This document shows positions 43,268 through 51,284 of a DNA stretch of 52,391 nucleotides, piece after piece (the first letter of the stretch is position 1; each line of letters starts with the position of its first letter). The translations under genes were made by a program, and so were the position numbers. Source of the stretch: Ramlibacter sp. (lineage in GTDB: Bacteria > Pseudomonadota > Gammaproteobacteria > Burkholderiales > Burkholderiaceae_C); contig JACMQX010000006.1 of the NCBI GenBank assembly GCA_014376765.1, positions 1 to 52,391 on the forward strand, in the 5' to 3' direction. The notes beneath the pieces were generated by a model. That model searched no databases, was not told where the DNA came from, and saw only the letters and a program-made list of their open reading frames with translations.

Positions 43268-44011
43268 ATGAACAAGAGCCACCCCCGCCCCTCCCTGCTG
43301 TGGGCCGCACCCGTCCAGTCAGACACCCTGTCCGGCCGGATCATTTCCCAGGTCCGCGCTGCGCTGTTTTCAAGCCAGCTCAAGCCAGGCGAGTTCCTCG
43401 GCAGCGAGGCGACCATCGCCGAGCAGTTCAACGTGAGCCGGATGGCGTCACGCGACGCCCTGCGCACACTGGAGGCCATGGGCATCGTCGAGATCCGCAA
43501 GGGCATCAAGGGTGGCGCCTGGATCGCCAAAGAAAACCCCGACCGGTTTGCAGATGCCCTGTCGATCCAGCTTCAGCTGATCGGCGTGACTGCAGATGAA
43601 ATATTTGATTCCCAGCTCGCAATCGAGACCCGGGCTGCCGAGCTGGCCGCGGTGCGCGCATCGGCGCAGAACCTGCAGGACATGCAAGAAGCCCTGGCTG
43701 AATGCAAAAGCGCGAAGGGTGACATGCACGCCTTTACCGCAGCTTCCATCCGCTTTCATGAACTGGTGGTCGTGGCCTCCTGCAACCGTGTGTTGCTGGC
43801 CCAGTTCAGGGCCTTGCGGTTTGTGTTGCAGCCGCTGCTGGAGCCCAACACCACCGACGTGGTGGCGCGCCGCGTGATCCGCTCGCACACGACCTTGCTG
43901 CGCGCCATCTCGGGGGGCAACGCCGCCGAGGCGGGCGAGGTGATGCGAAAGCGAATTTCGCAGGTTCGCTCCAGGGTGGTCAGCCCGCAGCCGCCTTCGC
44001 AATACGCCTGA
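43268..44011 (+). CDS. GntR-family regulator with FCD domain
   Basis: This 247-residue regulator has an N-terminal winged helix (about 22-90) with TIAEQFNVSRMASRDALRTLEAMGIVEIRKG. A C-terminal all-helical FCD ligand domain (about 100-225) follows, with ASIRFHELVVVASCN and the conserved histidine RSHTTLLRAI that helps to bind a metal and ligand. FadR/FCD proteins sense organic acids and usually repress divergent catabolic operons. It is divergent from the Bug receptor and aromatic cluster. The start at 43268 is chosen over an upstream in-frame start at 43163 that overlaps the receptor gene. Confidence 0.92.
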   Translation: MNKSHPRPSLLWAAPVQSDTLSGRIISQVRAALFSSQLKPGEFLGSEATIAEQFNVSRMASRDALRTLEAMGIVEIRKGIKGGAWIAKENPDRFADALSIQLQLIGVTADEIFDSQLAIETRAAELAAVRASAQNLQDMQEALAECKSAKGDMHAFTAASIRFHELVVVASCNRVLLAQFRALRFVLQPLLEPNTTDVVARRVIRSHTTLLRAISGGNAAEAGEVMRKRISQVRSRVVSPQPPSQYA

Positions 44012-44145
44012 GGGCATCCGCTCCAGTCTGCGGCTGAACGCCGGGCAAGGAGTTGCTGTCGGCATAACCACTCAACCCGCAATAGTTTGCTGCTTGTGTA
44101 CGCCACCGGACGGACGATCCAAGTCGGGCATTCATAACATGGCAG

Positions 44146-44910
44146 ATGCAACGTCTCGCCCGTTTCAACATTCCGTCTTTCGCGGGACGCTCGCAGCGGC
44201 ACGCATTCTTTCGCGCTGCGTGCCTGGTTGCGTTGCAAGCCGCCGCTGCCCAGGCCTTTGCGCAAAACGAAGCGGTGCCCGCTTTCAAACAGGTGGACTC
44301 GATTGAGGCCCGCGTTCAAGGCTGCGTGACCTGCCACGGCCAGAGCGGCCAGGGCACCAGCAACGGCTACTTCCCCCGCATCGCAGGCAAACCGGCGGGC
44401 TATCTGTACAACCAGCTGGTTGCCTTTCGCGATGGGGAGCGGCGCTACTCGCCGATGAACTACCTCGTGGCTTATCTGCCCGACGCCTACCTGCGCGAAA
44501 TCGCCGAGCATTTCTCAAAGCAACGCCCGCCCTTCGCTGCGCTTGCAGCACCTTCAGCGGACGCTGCCGTGACCCGGCGCGGACAGCAGCTGGTCACTGC
44601 CGGCGATGCCAGCAAAGGCATCCCTGCCTGCGTCGCCTGCCACGGTATGGGGCTGACCGGCATGGAGCCGGGTATCCCCGGCCTGGTCGGGCTGCGGCCC
44701 AACTACATCGTGGCGCAACTGACCCGCTGGCGCGTGGGCGAGCGGCACGCCGCCGCGCCCGACTGCATGAAGCGCGTGGCCACACGCCTGACCGACAGTG
44801 ATGTAACAGCGGTCGCCGCGTGGCTGTCGCAGCAGGAGCCGCCGAAGAATCCTTCGCCCGAATCTTCCAACCTGGTGCGCATGCCATTGGCCTGCGGCAG
44901 CCAGCGGTGA
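44146..44910 (+). CDS. Diheme cytochrome c, c4-like
   Basis: This 254-residue exported protein has a hydrophobic leader ending near residue 40 (QAFAQ). Two c-type haem motifs follow: CVTCH at 60-64 and CVACH at 162-166, one in each half as in cytochrome c4. Methionines suitable as sixth ligands lie downstream of each. It is the first gene of the oxidase operon; the next start overlaps or closely follows its stop. It probably carries electrons in the periplasm to the oxidase. Its two halves resemble the terminal cytochrome of the operon (48570-49382), so the two may derive from one ancestor. Confidence 0.88.
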   Translation: MQRLARFNIPSFAGRSQRHAFFRAACLVALQAAAAQAFAQNEAVPAFKQVDSIEARVQGCVTCHGQSGQGTSNGYFPRIAGKPAGYLYNQLVAFRDGERRYSPMNYLVAYLPDAYLREIAEHFSKQRPPFAALAAPSADAAVTRRGQQLVTAGDASKGIPACVACHGMGLTGMEPGIPGLVGLRPNYIVAQLTRWRVGERHAAAPDCMKRVATRLTDSDVTAVAAWLSQQEPPKNPSPESSNLVRMPLACGSQR

Positions 44911-44915
44911 CCACC

Positions 44916-46202
44916 ATGCGTCTCGGACTGCGCATCGTGATCGTCCTCGTGGTGCTGGCAGCAGCAGCAGCCGGCGTTGTGTTCTGGATGCTCCCTGGCG
45001 CACTGCCCAACAACCCCAATGCGGTGGAAACGAGCGCGACAACGCAAGTCATCAACCGCGGCGAGTACCTGGCGCGTGCCGGGGACTGCGTGGCCTGCCA
45101 CACCACACCCAACGGCAAGCCCTTTGCCGGCGGCCGGCCCATGCCCACCCCCTTTGGTGCGCTCTACGTGCCCAACATCACGCCCGACGACGACACCGGC
45201 ATTGGTCACTGGACCGCTGACGACTTCTACAGAATGATGCACAAGGGCGTGTCCAAAGACGGCACGCTGATGTACCCGGCCATGCCATTTGCCTCCTACA
45301 CCAAAGTCACGCGGAGCGACTCTGACGCGATATTTTCCTACCTGATGTCGGTCACCCCGGTGAAGCAGCCCAACCGGCCGCACGAGCTTAGGTTTCCCTT
45401 CAACAACCGGGACCTGCTGCTGGGCTGGCGCACCCTCTACTTCAAGGAGGGCGAGTACAAGGCAGACGCAAGCCAGAGCGCGCAATGGAACCGCGGCGCC
45501 TACCTGGTTCAGGGTCTGGGCCACTGCGCGATGTGCCACAGCGCCATCAACGCGCTGGGCGGCTCAAGCGAATCCAAGGCCTTTGAGGGCGGGATGATCC
45601 CGAACCAGAACTGGTATGCCCCCTCGCTCACCTCCAACCGGGAAGCGGGCCTGGGCAACTGGGCCCTGCAGGACATCGTTGACCTGCTGCAAATCGGCAC
45701 CTCGCACCGCGGCACCACCTACGGCCCGATGGCGGAGGTGGTCTACAACAGCCTGCAATACCTGAGCGATGCCGACGTGATGGCGATGGCGGTTTACCTG
45801 AAGGCCCTGCCGCAGCGCGACTCCGAAGCGCCGCCCACCAGCCAGGCCCGGCTCGTCAACCCCGCCGTGATGGAGACCGGGCGCAAGGTCTACACCGCCC
45901 AGTGCGCGATGTGCCACGGCGACGAGGGCAAGGGCAACACACCGGCCTACCCGCCGCTGGCGGGCAACCAGTCCATCACCATGGCCTCGCCGGTGAACGC
46001 TATCCGCATGGTGCTCAACGGGGGCTATCCACCGGGCACCAGGAAAAATCCGCGGCCCCACGGCATGCCGCCGTTCAGCCACCTGCTGAACGACGCAGAG
46101 GTGGCGGCGGTGGTGACCTACATTCGCGTGGCATGGAACAACAGCGGCACCCCGGTGGCAGCAGCGCAGGCAAGCGACCTGCGCAAGCTGCAGCCTGAAT
46201 AA
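44916..46202 (+). CDS. Triheme cytochrome c, dehydrogenase-subunit type
   Basis: This 428-residue membrane-anchored protein has one N-terminal helix (about 5-25) and three haem motifs: CVACH (58-62), CAMCH (204-208) and CAMCH (330-334). The design matches the triheme cytochrome subunit of PQQ alcohol or FAD gluconate/sorbitol dehydrogenases, of similar size. No dehydrogenase catalytic gene is adjacent; the gene sits inside an oxidase operon instead. ATG 44916 is chosen; a GTG at 44907 overlapping the previous stop (GTGA) is an alternative. It may act as the electron entry point from a dehydrogenase or quinol to the oxidase. Confidence 0.87.
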   Translation: MRLGLRIVIVLVVLAAAAAGVVFWMLPGALPNNPNAVETSATTQVINRGEYLARAGDCVACHTTPNGKPFAGGRPMPTPFGALYVPNITPDDDTGIGHWTADDFYRMMHKGVSKDGTLMYPAMPFASYTKVTRSDSDAIFSYLMSVTPVKQPNRPHELRFPFNNRDLLLGWRTLYFKEGEYKADASQSAQWNRGAYLVQGLGHCAMCHSAINALGGSSESKAFEGGMIPNQNWYAPSLTSNREAGLGNWALQDIVDLLQIGTSHRGTTYGPMAEVVYNSLQYLSDADVMAMAVYLKALPQRDSEAPPTSQARLVNPAVMETGRKVYTAQCAMCHGDEGKGNTPAYPPLAGNQSITMASPVNAIRMVLNGGYPPGTRKNPRPHGMPPFSHLLNDAEVAAVVTYIRVAWNNSGTPVAAAQASDLRKLQPE

Positions 46203-46212
46203 GAAAGATGGA

Positions 46213-46383
46213 ATGACGGACCTTCCTTCAACGCAGCAGAGTGAAGACCATCTTGTGGAAGAGATCGTCGGGCGCGGCCCGGCAGGCGCATTTGCGGTGG
46301 CGGGGGTGGCGACTGCGATCGTCGTTGCCATCTACTTCCTCTTCTACTTCCTGGTGTTCCTGCCGCGAGGCGTCGTTCAATGA
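46213..46383 (+). CDS. 56-residue single-helix membrane protein, possible oxidase subunit IIa
   Basis: Translation from ATG 46213 gives 56 residues: an acidic N-terminus (MTDLPSTQQSEDHLVEEIVG) followed by one hydrophobic helix (about 25-50) and PRGVVQ. The gene starts 10 bases after the triheme cytochrome stop, and its stop overlaps the subunit II start by four bases (ATGA), which supports real translation. The ba3 oxidase of Thermus has a tiny single-helix subunit IIa that completes subunit II; this protein has the right size, topology and position for that role. Homology is not established. Confidence 0.72.
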   Translation: MTDLPSTQQSEDHLVEEIVGRGPAGAFAVAGVATAIVVAIYFLFYFLVFLPRGVVQ

Positions 46384-46961
46384 GCACCGCCCTGCCCCCT
46401 GCCGGGCCACACGGCCATGGCTCTGAAGCCGTGTCAATCGCGGCGGAGCGCCGCTGGCTGTACATCGTGGTGGCCATCATCGCGATGCTGCTGGCGATGA
46501 TGGTGTTCACCTCCCTGCACTGGGCGTCCATGCCGCCCTCCAGGGTCGAGACGGTGGACGTGAAAACGCTGCACATCAAGGGCGAGTTCGTCGAGACCAA
46601 CCTTGGCACCACGGTGGCCCCCGACGGCAAGGTGACGGTACGGCTCATCGCCCAGCAGTACTCGTTCGTGCCGCAGTGCATCGTCGTGCCGGCCGACATG
46701 CCGGTAACTTTCAGGGGCACGGCCACCGATGCGATCCACGGCTTCATCGTTGGCAAGACCAATGTGAACACCATGCTGGTGCCGGGCTTTGTGGCCACCT
46801 TCACCACCACCTTCCACAAGACGGGCGAGCAGTTGATGCCCTGCCACGAGTACTGCGGCACCGGCCACGAGGCCATGTGGGGCCGGGTGCAGGTGCTGCC
46901 TGCAGCCGAGTTTTTGCAAAAGGCCAACGGCGCAGAAAGGATGAGCTGTGTTTCTCGCTAA
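46380..46961 (+). CDS. Cytochrome c oxidase subunit II, ba3 type (CuA)
   Basis: This 193-residue protein has a single N-terminal membrane helix (about 27-47) and a periplasmic cupredoxin domain. The dinuclear CuA site is complete: H120 in IHGF, C155 and C159, H163 and M166 in CHEYCGTGHEAM. One helix and short length match family B (ba3-type) subunit II rather than the two-helix aa3 type. It accepts electrons from cytochrome c and passes them to subunit I. The GTG start of subunit I lies 14 bases inside its end. Confidence 0.93.
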   Translation: MSTALPPAGPHGHGSEAVSIAAERRWLYIVVAIIAMLLAMMVFTSLHWASMPPSRVETVDVKTLHIKGEFVETNLGTTVAPDGKVTVRLIAQQYSFVPQCIVVPADMPVTFRGTATDAIHGFIVGKTNVNTMLVPGFVATFTTTFHKTGEQLMPCHEYCGTGHEAMWGRVQVLPAAEFLQKANGAERMSCVSR

Positions 46962-48570
46962 GCGGCTGGTCCTGGCGCACTTCTGGGTCGCCCTTATCGC
47001 CTTTTTTGCGGCTCTGGTGCTGGGTGCCTGGCAGATGTATGTGCGCAGCCCGCTGTCGGCCTGGGTGAACAACCCGGAGCACTACTACCGCTCCGTCACG
47101 GCGCATGGCACCGTCATGGCTTACGTGCTGCCCACGCTGATTGCGATGGGGTTTGGTTATGCAATCACTGAACTTGCATTGAAGAAGCCCCTCATCGGCG
47201 TGCGCTGGGCGTGGGCCGGTTTCTGGCTGGTGATGGCGGGCACAGCCCTTGCGGCCGTGACCATGGGGGTGGGCAAGGCCTCGGTGCTGTACACCTTCTA
47301 CCCGCCGATGCTGGCCAGCCCGTTCTACTACATCGGCATCGTCCTGGTGGTGGTGGGCTCGTGGATATGGGTCGTGCTGATGTCCATCAACCTGCGCGCA
47401 TGGAAGAAAGAGAACCCGGGTGTCTCGATACCGCTGGCGATGTTTGGCAATGTGGCGGGCGCCTACCTGTGGGCCTGGACCTCGGTGGGTGCGGCGGTGG
47501 AGATTCTGGTGCTGATCCTGCCTGCGTCGCTGGGGCTGACGGACACCATCAACGCCGGTTTGGCGCGCGTGCTGTTCTCATGGACCTTGCATGCCATCGT
47601 GTACTTCTGGCTGATGCCGACCTACATCGTGTTCTACACCATCGTGCCGCGCGCGATTGGCGGGCGCCTGTACAGCGACACCATGGGCCGCGTGGCGTTT
47701 GTGCTGTTCCTGGTGTTCTCGATGCCGATTGGCATCCACCACCTGTTTGCCGACCCGCAGGTGGGCGCGGGCTTCAAGTTTGTGCATGCTGCGATGACGG
47801 CAATGGTGTCGGTACCGACGCTGCTCACGGTGTTCACCATCGTCGCGTCGGTGGAGATTGCGGCCAGGCTGCGCGGCGGCAAGGGCTTGTTCGGCTGGGT
47901 CAAGGCGCTGCCCTGGGGCAACCCGATGATGCTGGCCGTGACCTTCTCTTTCCTCATGCTGGGTTTTGGCGGCGCGGGCGGCATCATCAACATGAGCTAC
48001 CAGCTCAACGAAACCATTCACAACACGCAGTGGGTCACGGGGCACTTCCACCTTATTTTTGGCGGCGCGATTGTGCTGATGTACTTCATGTTGGTCTACG
48101 AGTTGTGGCCGCAGCTGACCGGCTGCGCGCCCTTGTCTGCGCGACTGATCAAGGTGCAGGTCTGGCTCTGGTTTGTCGGCATGATGGTGCTGACCATGCC
48201 GTGGCACCTGGTGGGGCTGCTGGGTGCGCCCCGCCGCATGGCGTACTACGACTACACGCACCCTGACCTCCAGCCGCAGGCCTGGACGGTGACTGCATCG
48301 GCCATTGGCGGGTTCGTGCTGGTGGCGTCTGGCGTTGTGCTGATCTACATCCTGGTTACAGCGCGCAAGAAGGCAGGGGTTGCCGTCGAGCCCTTTACCT
48401 TCAGCCGCGCGGTGCATCCTGGCGCGCGCACGCCGGTTTCCTTGAATGGGTTCGGCTTGTGGGTCGCAATGATGATTGGCCTTACGGTCGTCAACTATGG
48501 CTACCCGATTGCCCAGCTTGCCTCGCTGAAGGAGGCGTATGTGCCTGTCATTCCGATCGGGAGCCGGTGA
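46948..48570 (+). CDS. Haem-copper oxidase subunit I, ba3 type (family B)
   Basis: This 540-residue protein has about 12-13 membrane helices. The haem and copper ligands are all visible: H53 in VTAHGTVMAY (low-spin haem), H215 with Y219 in LHAIVYFW (CuB and the cross-linked tyrosine), H264/H265 in GIHHLF (CuB), and H366/H368 in TGHFHLIF (high-spin and low-spin haem). The H-x3-Y pair is the ba3/aa3 arrangement, and the overall sequence fits family B. It reduces oxygen to water and pumps protons. The start is GTG at 46948, which overlaps subunit II and suggests coupled translation. Confidence 0.93.
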   Translation: MFLAKRLVLAHFWVALIAFFAALVLGAWQMYVRSPLSAWVNNPEHYYRSVTAHGTVMAYVLPTLIAMGFGYAITELALKKPLIGVRWAWAGFWLVMAGTALAAVTMGVGKASVLYTFYPPMLASPFYYIGIVLVVVGSWIWVVLMSINLRAWKKENPGVSIPLAMFGNVAGAYLWAWTSVGAAVEILVLILPASLGLTDTINAGLARVLFSWTLHAIVYFWLMPTYIVFYTIVPRAIGGRLYSDTMGRVAFVLFLVFSMPIGIHHLFADPQVGAGFKFVHAAMTAMVSVPTLLTVFTIVASVEIAARLRGGKGLFGWVKALPWGNPMMLAVTFSFLMLGFGGAGGIINMSYQLNETIHNTQWVTGHFHLIFGGAIVLMYFMLVYELWPQLTGCAPLSARLIKVQVWLWFVGMMVLTMPWHLVGLLGAPRRMAYYDYTHPDLQPQAWTVTASAIGGFVLVASGVVLIYILVTARKKAGVAVEPFTFSRAVHPGARTPVSLNGFGLWVAMMIGLTVVNYGYPIAQLASLKEAYVPVIPIGSR

Positions 48571-49382
48571 TGCGTGAAACCGGCCTGTACGCGTGGAGCA
48601 ACTTCTGGTTTCGCTGGAGCGTGGTGAGCCTGGTGGTGCTGACGATGCTGGCGGTGCTGGTGGGTTTTGTGGTGCTGCCGTCAGTGAAGAGTGACTTTTC
48701 TGCGCAGGGCCTGTGGGCCAGTATCTGCCGTGCGGCGGGTGTGCCGTCCAGCTGGGCAGAAGGCTCGGCGGTGGCGGCGCGCGATACGCATGCGACTGAG
48801 GTCGTGCTGGAACGCAGCATGGTGCGGGACGGCGGTAGTGCTGCTGTAGGGCGCGGTGCGACGCTGGCGTTGAACTGCACCATGTGCCACGGCGCGCAGG
48901 GTCTGAGCGCGTCTGATGCGCCCAACCTGTCGGGCCAGTACCCTGAAGTCGTCATGAAGCAACTGCGCGACTACAAGGCCGGCAAGCGCAGCAACGCGGT
49001 CATGGGCGCGCTGGCTGCGAATCTGTCTGAACCTGATATTGACGATCTGGCGGCTTACTACGCCTACTTGCCCAAGGCACGCACGGCGCCGACGACGTAT
49101 GACGAAACGCTGCCCGCGCTGGTTCGTGTGGGGGCGCCCATGCGCAACATCGCGCCGTGTATTTCCTGCCATGGCGGGGTGGACCAGAAGCTTGGCGCGC
49201 CGTGGATTGAAGGCATGCCCAGGAACTACCTGGTGGCTCAACTCCAGGCCTTCAGGGCAGGCACGCGCCGCAACGACCCGCAAGCGCAGATGCGCAACGT
49301 GGTGCGCAGCATGACGGACGCGGAGATTGAAGAGGTGTCTGGTTTCTATGCGCGCAAGGCGAGTGCTGGGGGGACGCGATGA
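48570..49382 (+). CDS. Membrane-anchored diheme cytochrome c
   Basis: This 270-residue protein has a membrane helix (about 16-36), a linker, and two c-type motifs: CTMCH at 103-107 and CISCH at 197-201. The two halves are cytochrome c4-like and resemble the first gene of the operon. Its ATG shares one base with the subunit I stop (TGATG), so translation is coupled. The anchor would hold it next to the oxidase, where it could pass electrons to CuA. It is the last gene of the run. Confidence 0.9.
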   Translation: MRETGLYAWSNFWFRWSVVSLVVLTMLAVLVGFVVLPSVKSDFSAQGLWASICRAAGVPSSWAEGSAVAARDTHATEVVLERSMVRDGGSAAVGRGATLALNCTMCHGAQGLSASDAPNLSGQYPEVVMKQLRDYKAGKRSNAVMGALAANLSEPDIDDLAAYYAYLPKARTAPTTYDETLPALVRVGAPMRNIAPCISCHGGVDQKLGAPWIEGMPRNYLVAQLQAFRAGTRRNDPQAQMRNVVRSMTDAEIEEVSGFYARKASAGGTR

Positions 49383-49436
49383 ACCGAAGGCGCTGCTATT
49401 GAAAAGACCAAGCGTCAGGCATTCAAGACGCTGCCA

Positions 49437-50516
49437 TCAAACACCAGGCTTTTTCAACCCGCGCCTGCCCGGCGCCGCCGTGCTGGCGCGCACGACCAGC
49501 GTGAACGGAATATTGGTGGCGTTGGCAACAGCCCGGCCCTCAATGCGCGCCAGAAGGTACTCGGCAGCGCGCGTACCGACTACGTCCGCCATCAAGCGCA
49601 CAGTGGTGAGCGGCGGAGAAATGTGAGCTGCAAACTCCACATCGTTGATGCCGGTGATGGACACATCACCCGGCACGCTCATGCCCATCGCCTGCGCCTG
49701 CACCATCGCGCCGAAGGCCAGCGTGTCGGTGCCGCAGATCACAGCCGTGGGGCGGCGCGGCGACTCCATCAAGGCCGCAAAGGCCAGCTGGCCATCGACG
49801 ATCTTGTGCGACTCGCTGATCAGTTGCTCGCGCGGCCGCTTCAAGCCGCGCGCCTGTAGCGCCGCACGGATGCCGGCCACACGCTTGGCCGCACGGTCGC
49901 TTTGCGGTGACTGCTGCGCAATGACACCGAATTCACGGTGGCCCAGGTCCAGCAGGTAGTTGGCCAGGGCTGCGCCAATGGCCTGGTTGTCAAAGCCGAC
50001 GCTGGGATGCTCGTCGTCCAGCACCCAGGTGTTCACGAAGGGCACCCCCTTGGCTGCGAGCAGCTGGTACACCTCGTCCGAGTGGCGCGCGCCGACCAGC
50101 ATCATGCCGGCCACGCCGTGCGAGAGCAGCGCCCGCACCTGCCTCAGCTCTTCCGTCGCGTCGTAGTTGGAGTTGGCCAGCAGCAACGTGTAGCCCGCTG
50201 TGTTCAGGCGCTGCTGCAAGGCATTCACGCCGATGGAGAAGTTGACTTCTTCCAGCGTGGGGATCACCGCGCCAATCGTCACGGAGCGCTGCGTGGCAAG
50301 CGCGCGGGCTGCCGCATGCGGGGTGTAGCGCATTTGCAGGCTGACGCTTTCCACCTTGAGCCGCAGCGCCTCGGCCACCGTCGACTTGCCATTGAGCACA
50401 CGCGACACGGTGGCGACCGACACACCGGCCGCCTTTGCCACGTCGCGCACAGTCGCCGCATGCGCGCTAGGCCTGCGCGAGCGCGTTTTGACTTCCTTGG
50501 GAAGGGCCGGGTTCAC
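49437..50516 (-). CDS. LacI-family transcriptional regulator
   Basis: This 359-residue regulator has an N-terminal LacI helix-turn-helix (TVRDVAKAAGVSVATVSRVLNG, about residues 20-42) with a hinge, and a periplasmic-binding-like effector domain (about 75-350). The start is GTG 50516, which overlaps the stop of the RraA-family gene in a GTGA arrangement; an in-frame ATG further up at 50612 would overlap that gene by 100 bases. LacI proteins often sense sugars or sugar acids. Its position after an RraA-like gene and an IlvD/Edd dehydratase suggests control of a sugar-acid or hydroxy-acid pathway. Confidence 0.9.
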   Translation of the reverse strand: MNPALPKEVKTRSRRPSAHAATVRDVAKAAGVSVATVSRVLNGKSTVAEALRLKVESVSLQMRYTPHAAARALATQRSVTIGAVIPTLEEVNFSIGVNALQQRLNTAGYTLLLANSNYDATEELRQVRALLSHGVAGMMLVGARHSDEVYQLLAAKGVPFVNTWVLDDEHPSVGFDNQAIGAALANYLLDLGHREFGVIAQQSPQSDRAAKRVAGIRAALQARGLKRPREQLISESHKIVDGQLAFAALMESPRRPTAVICGTDTLAFGAMVQAQAMGMSVPGDVSITGINDVEFAAHISPPLTTVRLMADVVGTRAAEYLLARIEGRAVANATNIPFTLVVRASTAAPGRRGLKKPGV

Positions 50517-51241
50517 CCGCCCGTCTCTGCGCGGAACCGCGCCATGTTGGCCTCGTTCGCAGGATACAGGCCGGGCAGCTCCGCGCCCCGTTGCACCTGC
50601 TCCATGATCCACAGCTCAAGCGCTTCCTGTTCGGGGCCGGCTGCCAGCACGTCGTCCAGAAAAGCCTCGGGGATCACCACCGCGCCGTCGTCATCGGCCA
50701 CGATGATGTCGCCCGGATAAATGGCGACACCGCCACAGCCAATCGGCTCCTGCCAGTTAACAAAAATCATGCCGGAGGCGGAGGCCGGCGCCGCCGTGCC
50801 CTGGCTCCAGGTGCGCAAGCCGGTGGACAACACGCCGTTGATGTCGCGAATCGCGCCATCGGTGATCAGCCCCTCCACACCGCGGTAGGCCATGCGCGCG
50901 CACAGGATGTCGCCAAAGATGCCCGAGCCGATGTGAAAGCCCGCATCGGCCACGGCGATGCAGCCGGCCGGCATGCTCTCCACCGCAGCGCGCGTGGAGC
51001 GCGGGGAGGCCCATGCGGCAGGTATTGCGAGGTCTTCGCGCGCCGGGATGAAGCGCAGCGTGAACGCGCGGCCCACAATGCGCGGGCTGCCAGGGTGCAG
51101 TGGCTTGGCCTGGCGGATCCAGACGTTGCGCATGCCATTTTTCAACAGGATGGTGGTGATGGTGGCGGTGCTCACGCCCTTGAGCACCTCGATCACGGCC
51201 GGGACCAGGGGGGACATGATGTCGCGGGGGGTGTCGCTCAT
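50513..51241 (-). CDS. RraA/HMG-aldolase-family protein
   Basis: This 242-residue protein has the RraA-like core: VADAGFHIGSGIFGDILCARM, then GLITDGAIRDING, in which the Gly-rich loop and the RD pair bind metal and pyruvate in class II HMG/CHA aldolases. Many genes annotated as regulator of ribonuclease activity in catabolic clusters are aldolases or decarboxylases. Here it lies between a dehydratase and a LacI regulator, so a step in sugar-acid or hydroxy-acid breakdown is plausible. A CHA aldolase role that completes the LigJ-type pathway encoded at 38803-42162 is a second possibility. It starts 43 bases after the dehydratase stop. Confidence 0.85.
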   Translation of the reverse strand: MSDTPRDIMSPLVPAVIEVLKGVSTATITTILLKNGMRNVWIRQAKPLHPGSPRIVGRAFTLRFIPAREDLAIPAAWASPRSTRAAVESMPAGCIAVADAGFHIGSGIFGDILCARMAYRGVEGLITDGAIRDINGVLSTGLRTWSQGTAAPASASGMIFVNWQEPIGCGGVAIYPGDIIVADDDGAVVIPEAFLDDVLAAGPEQEALELWIMEQVQRGAELPGLYPANEANMARFRAETGG

Positions 51242-51284
51242 GGTGTTTCTCGGTCAGGGTGTGCCTTGTGGGTGGCCTTCAGTT

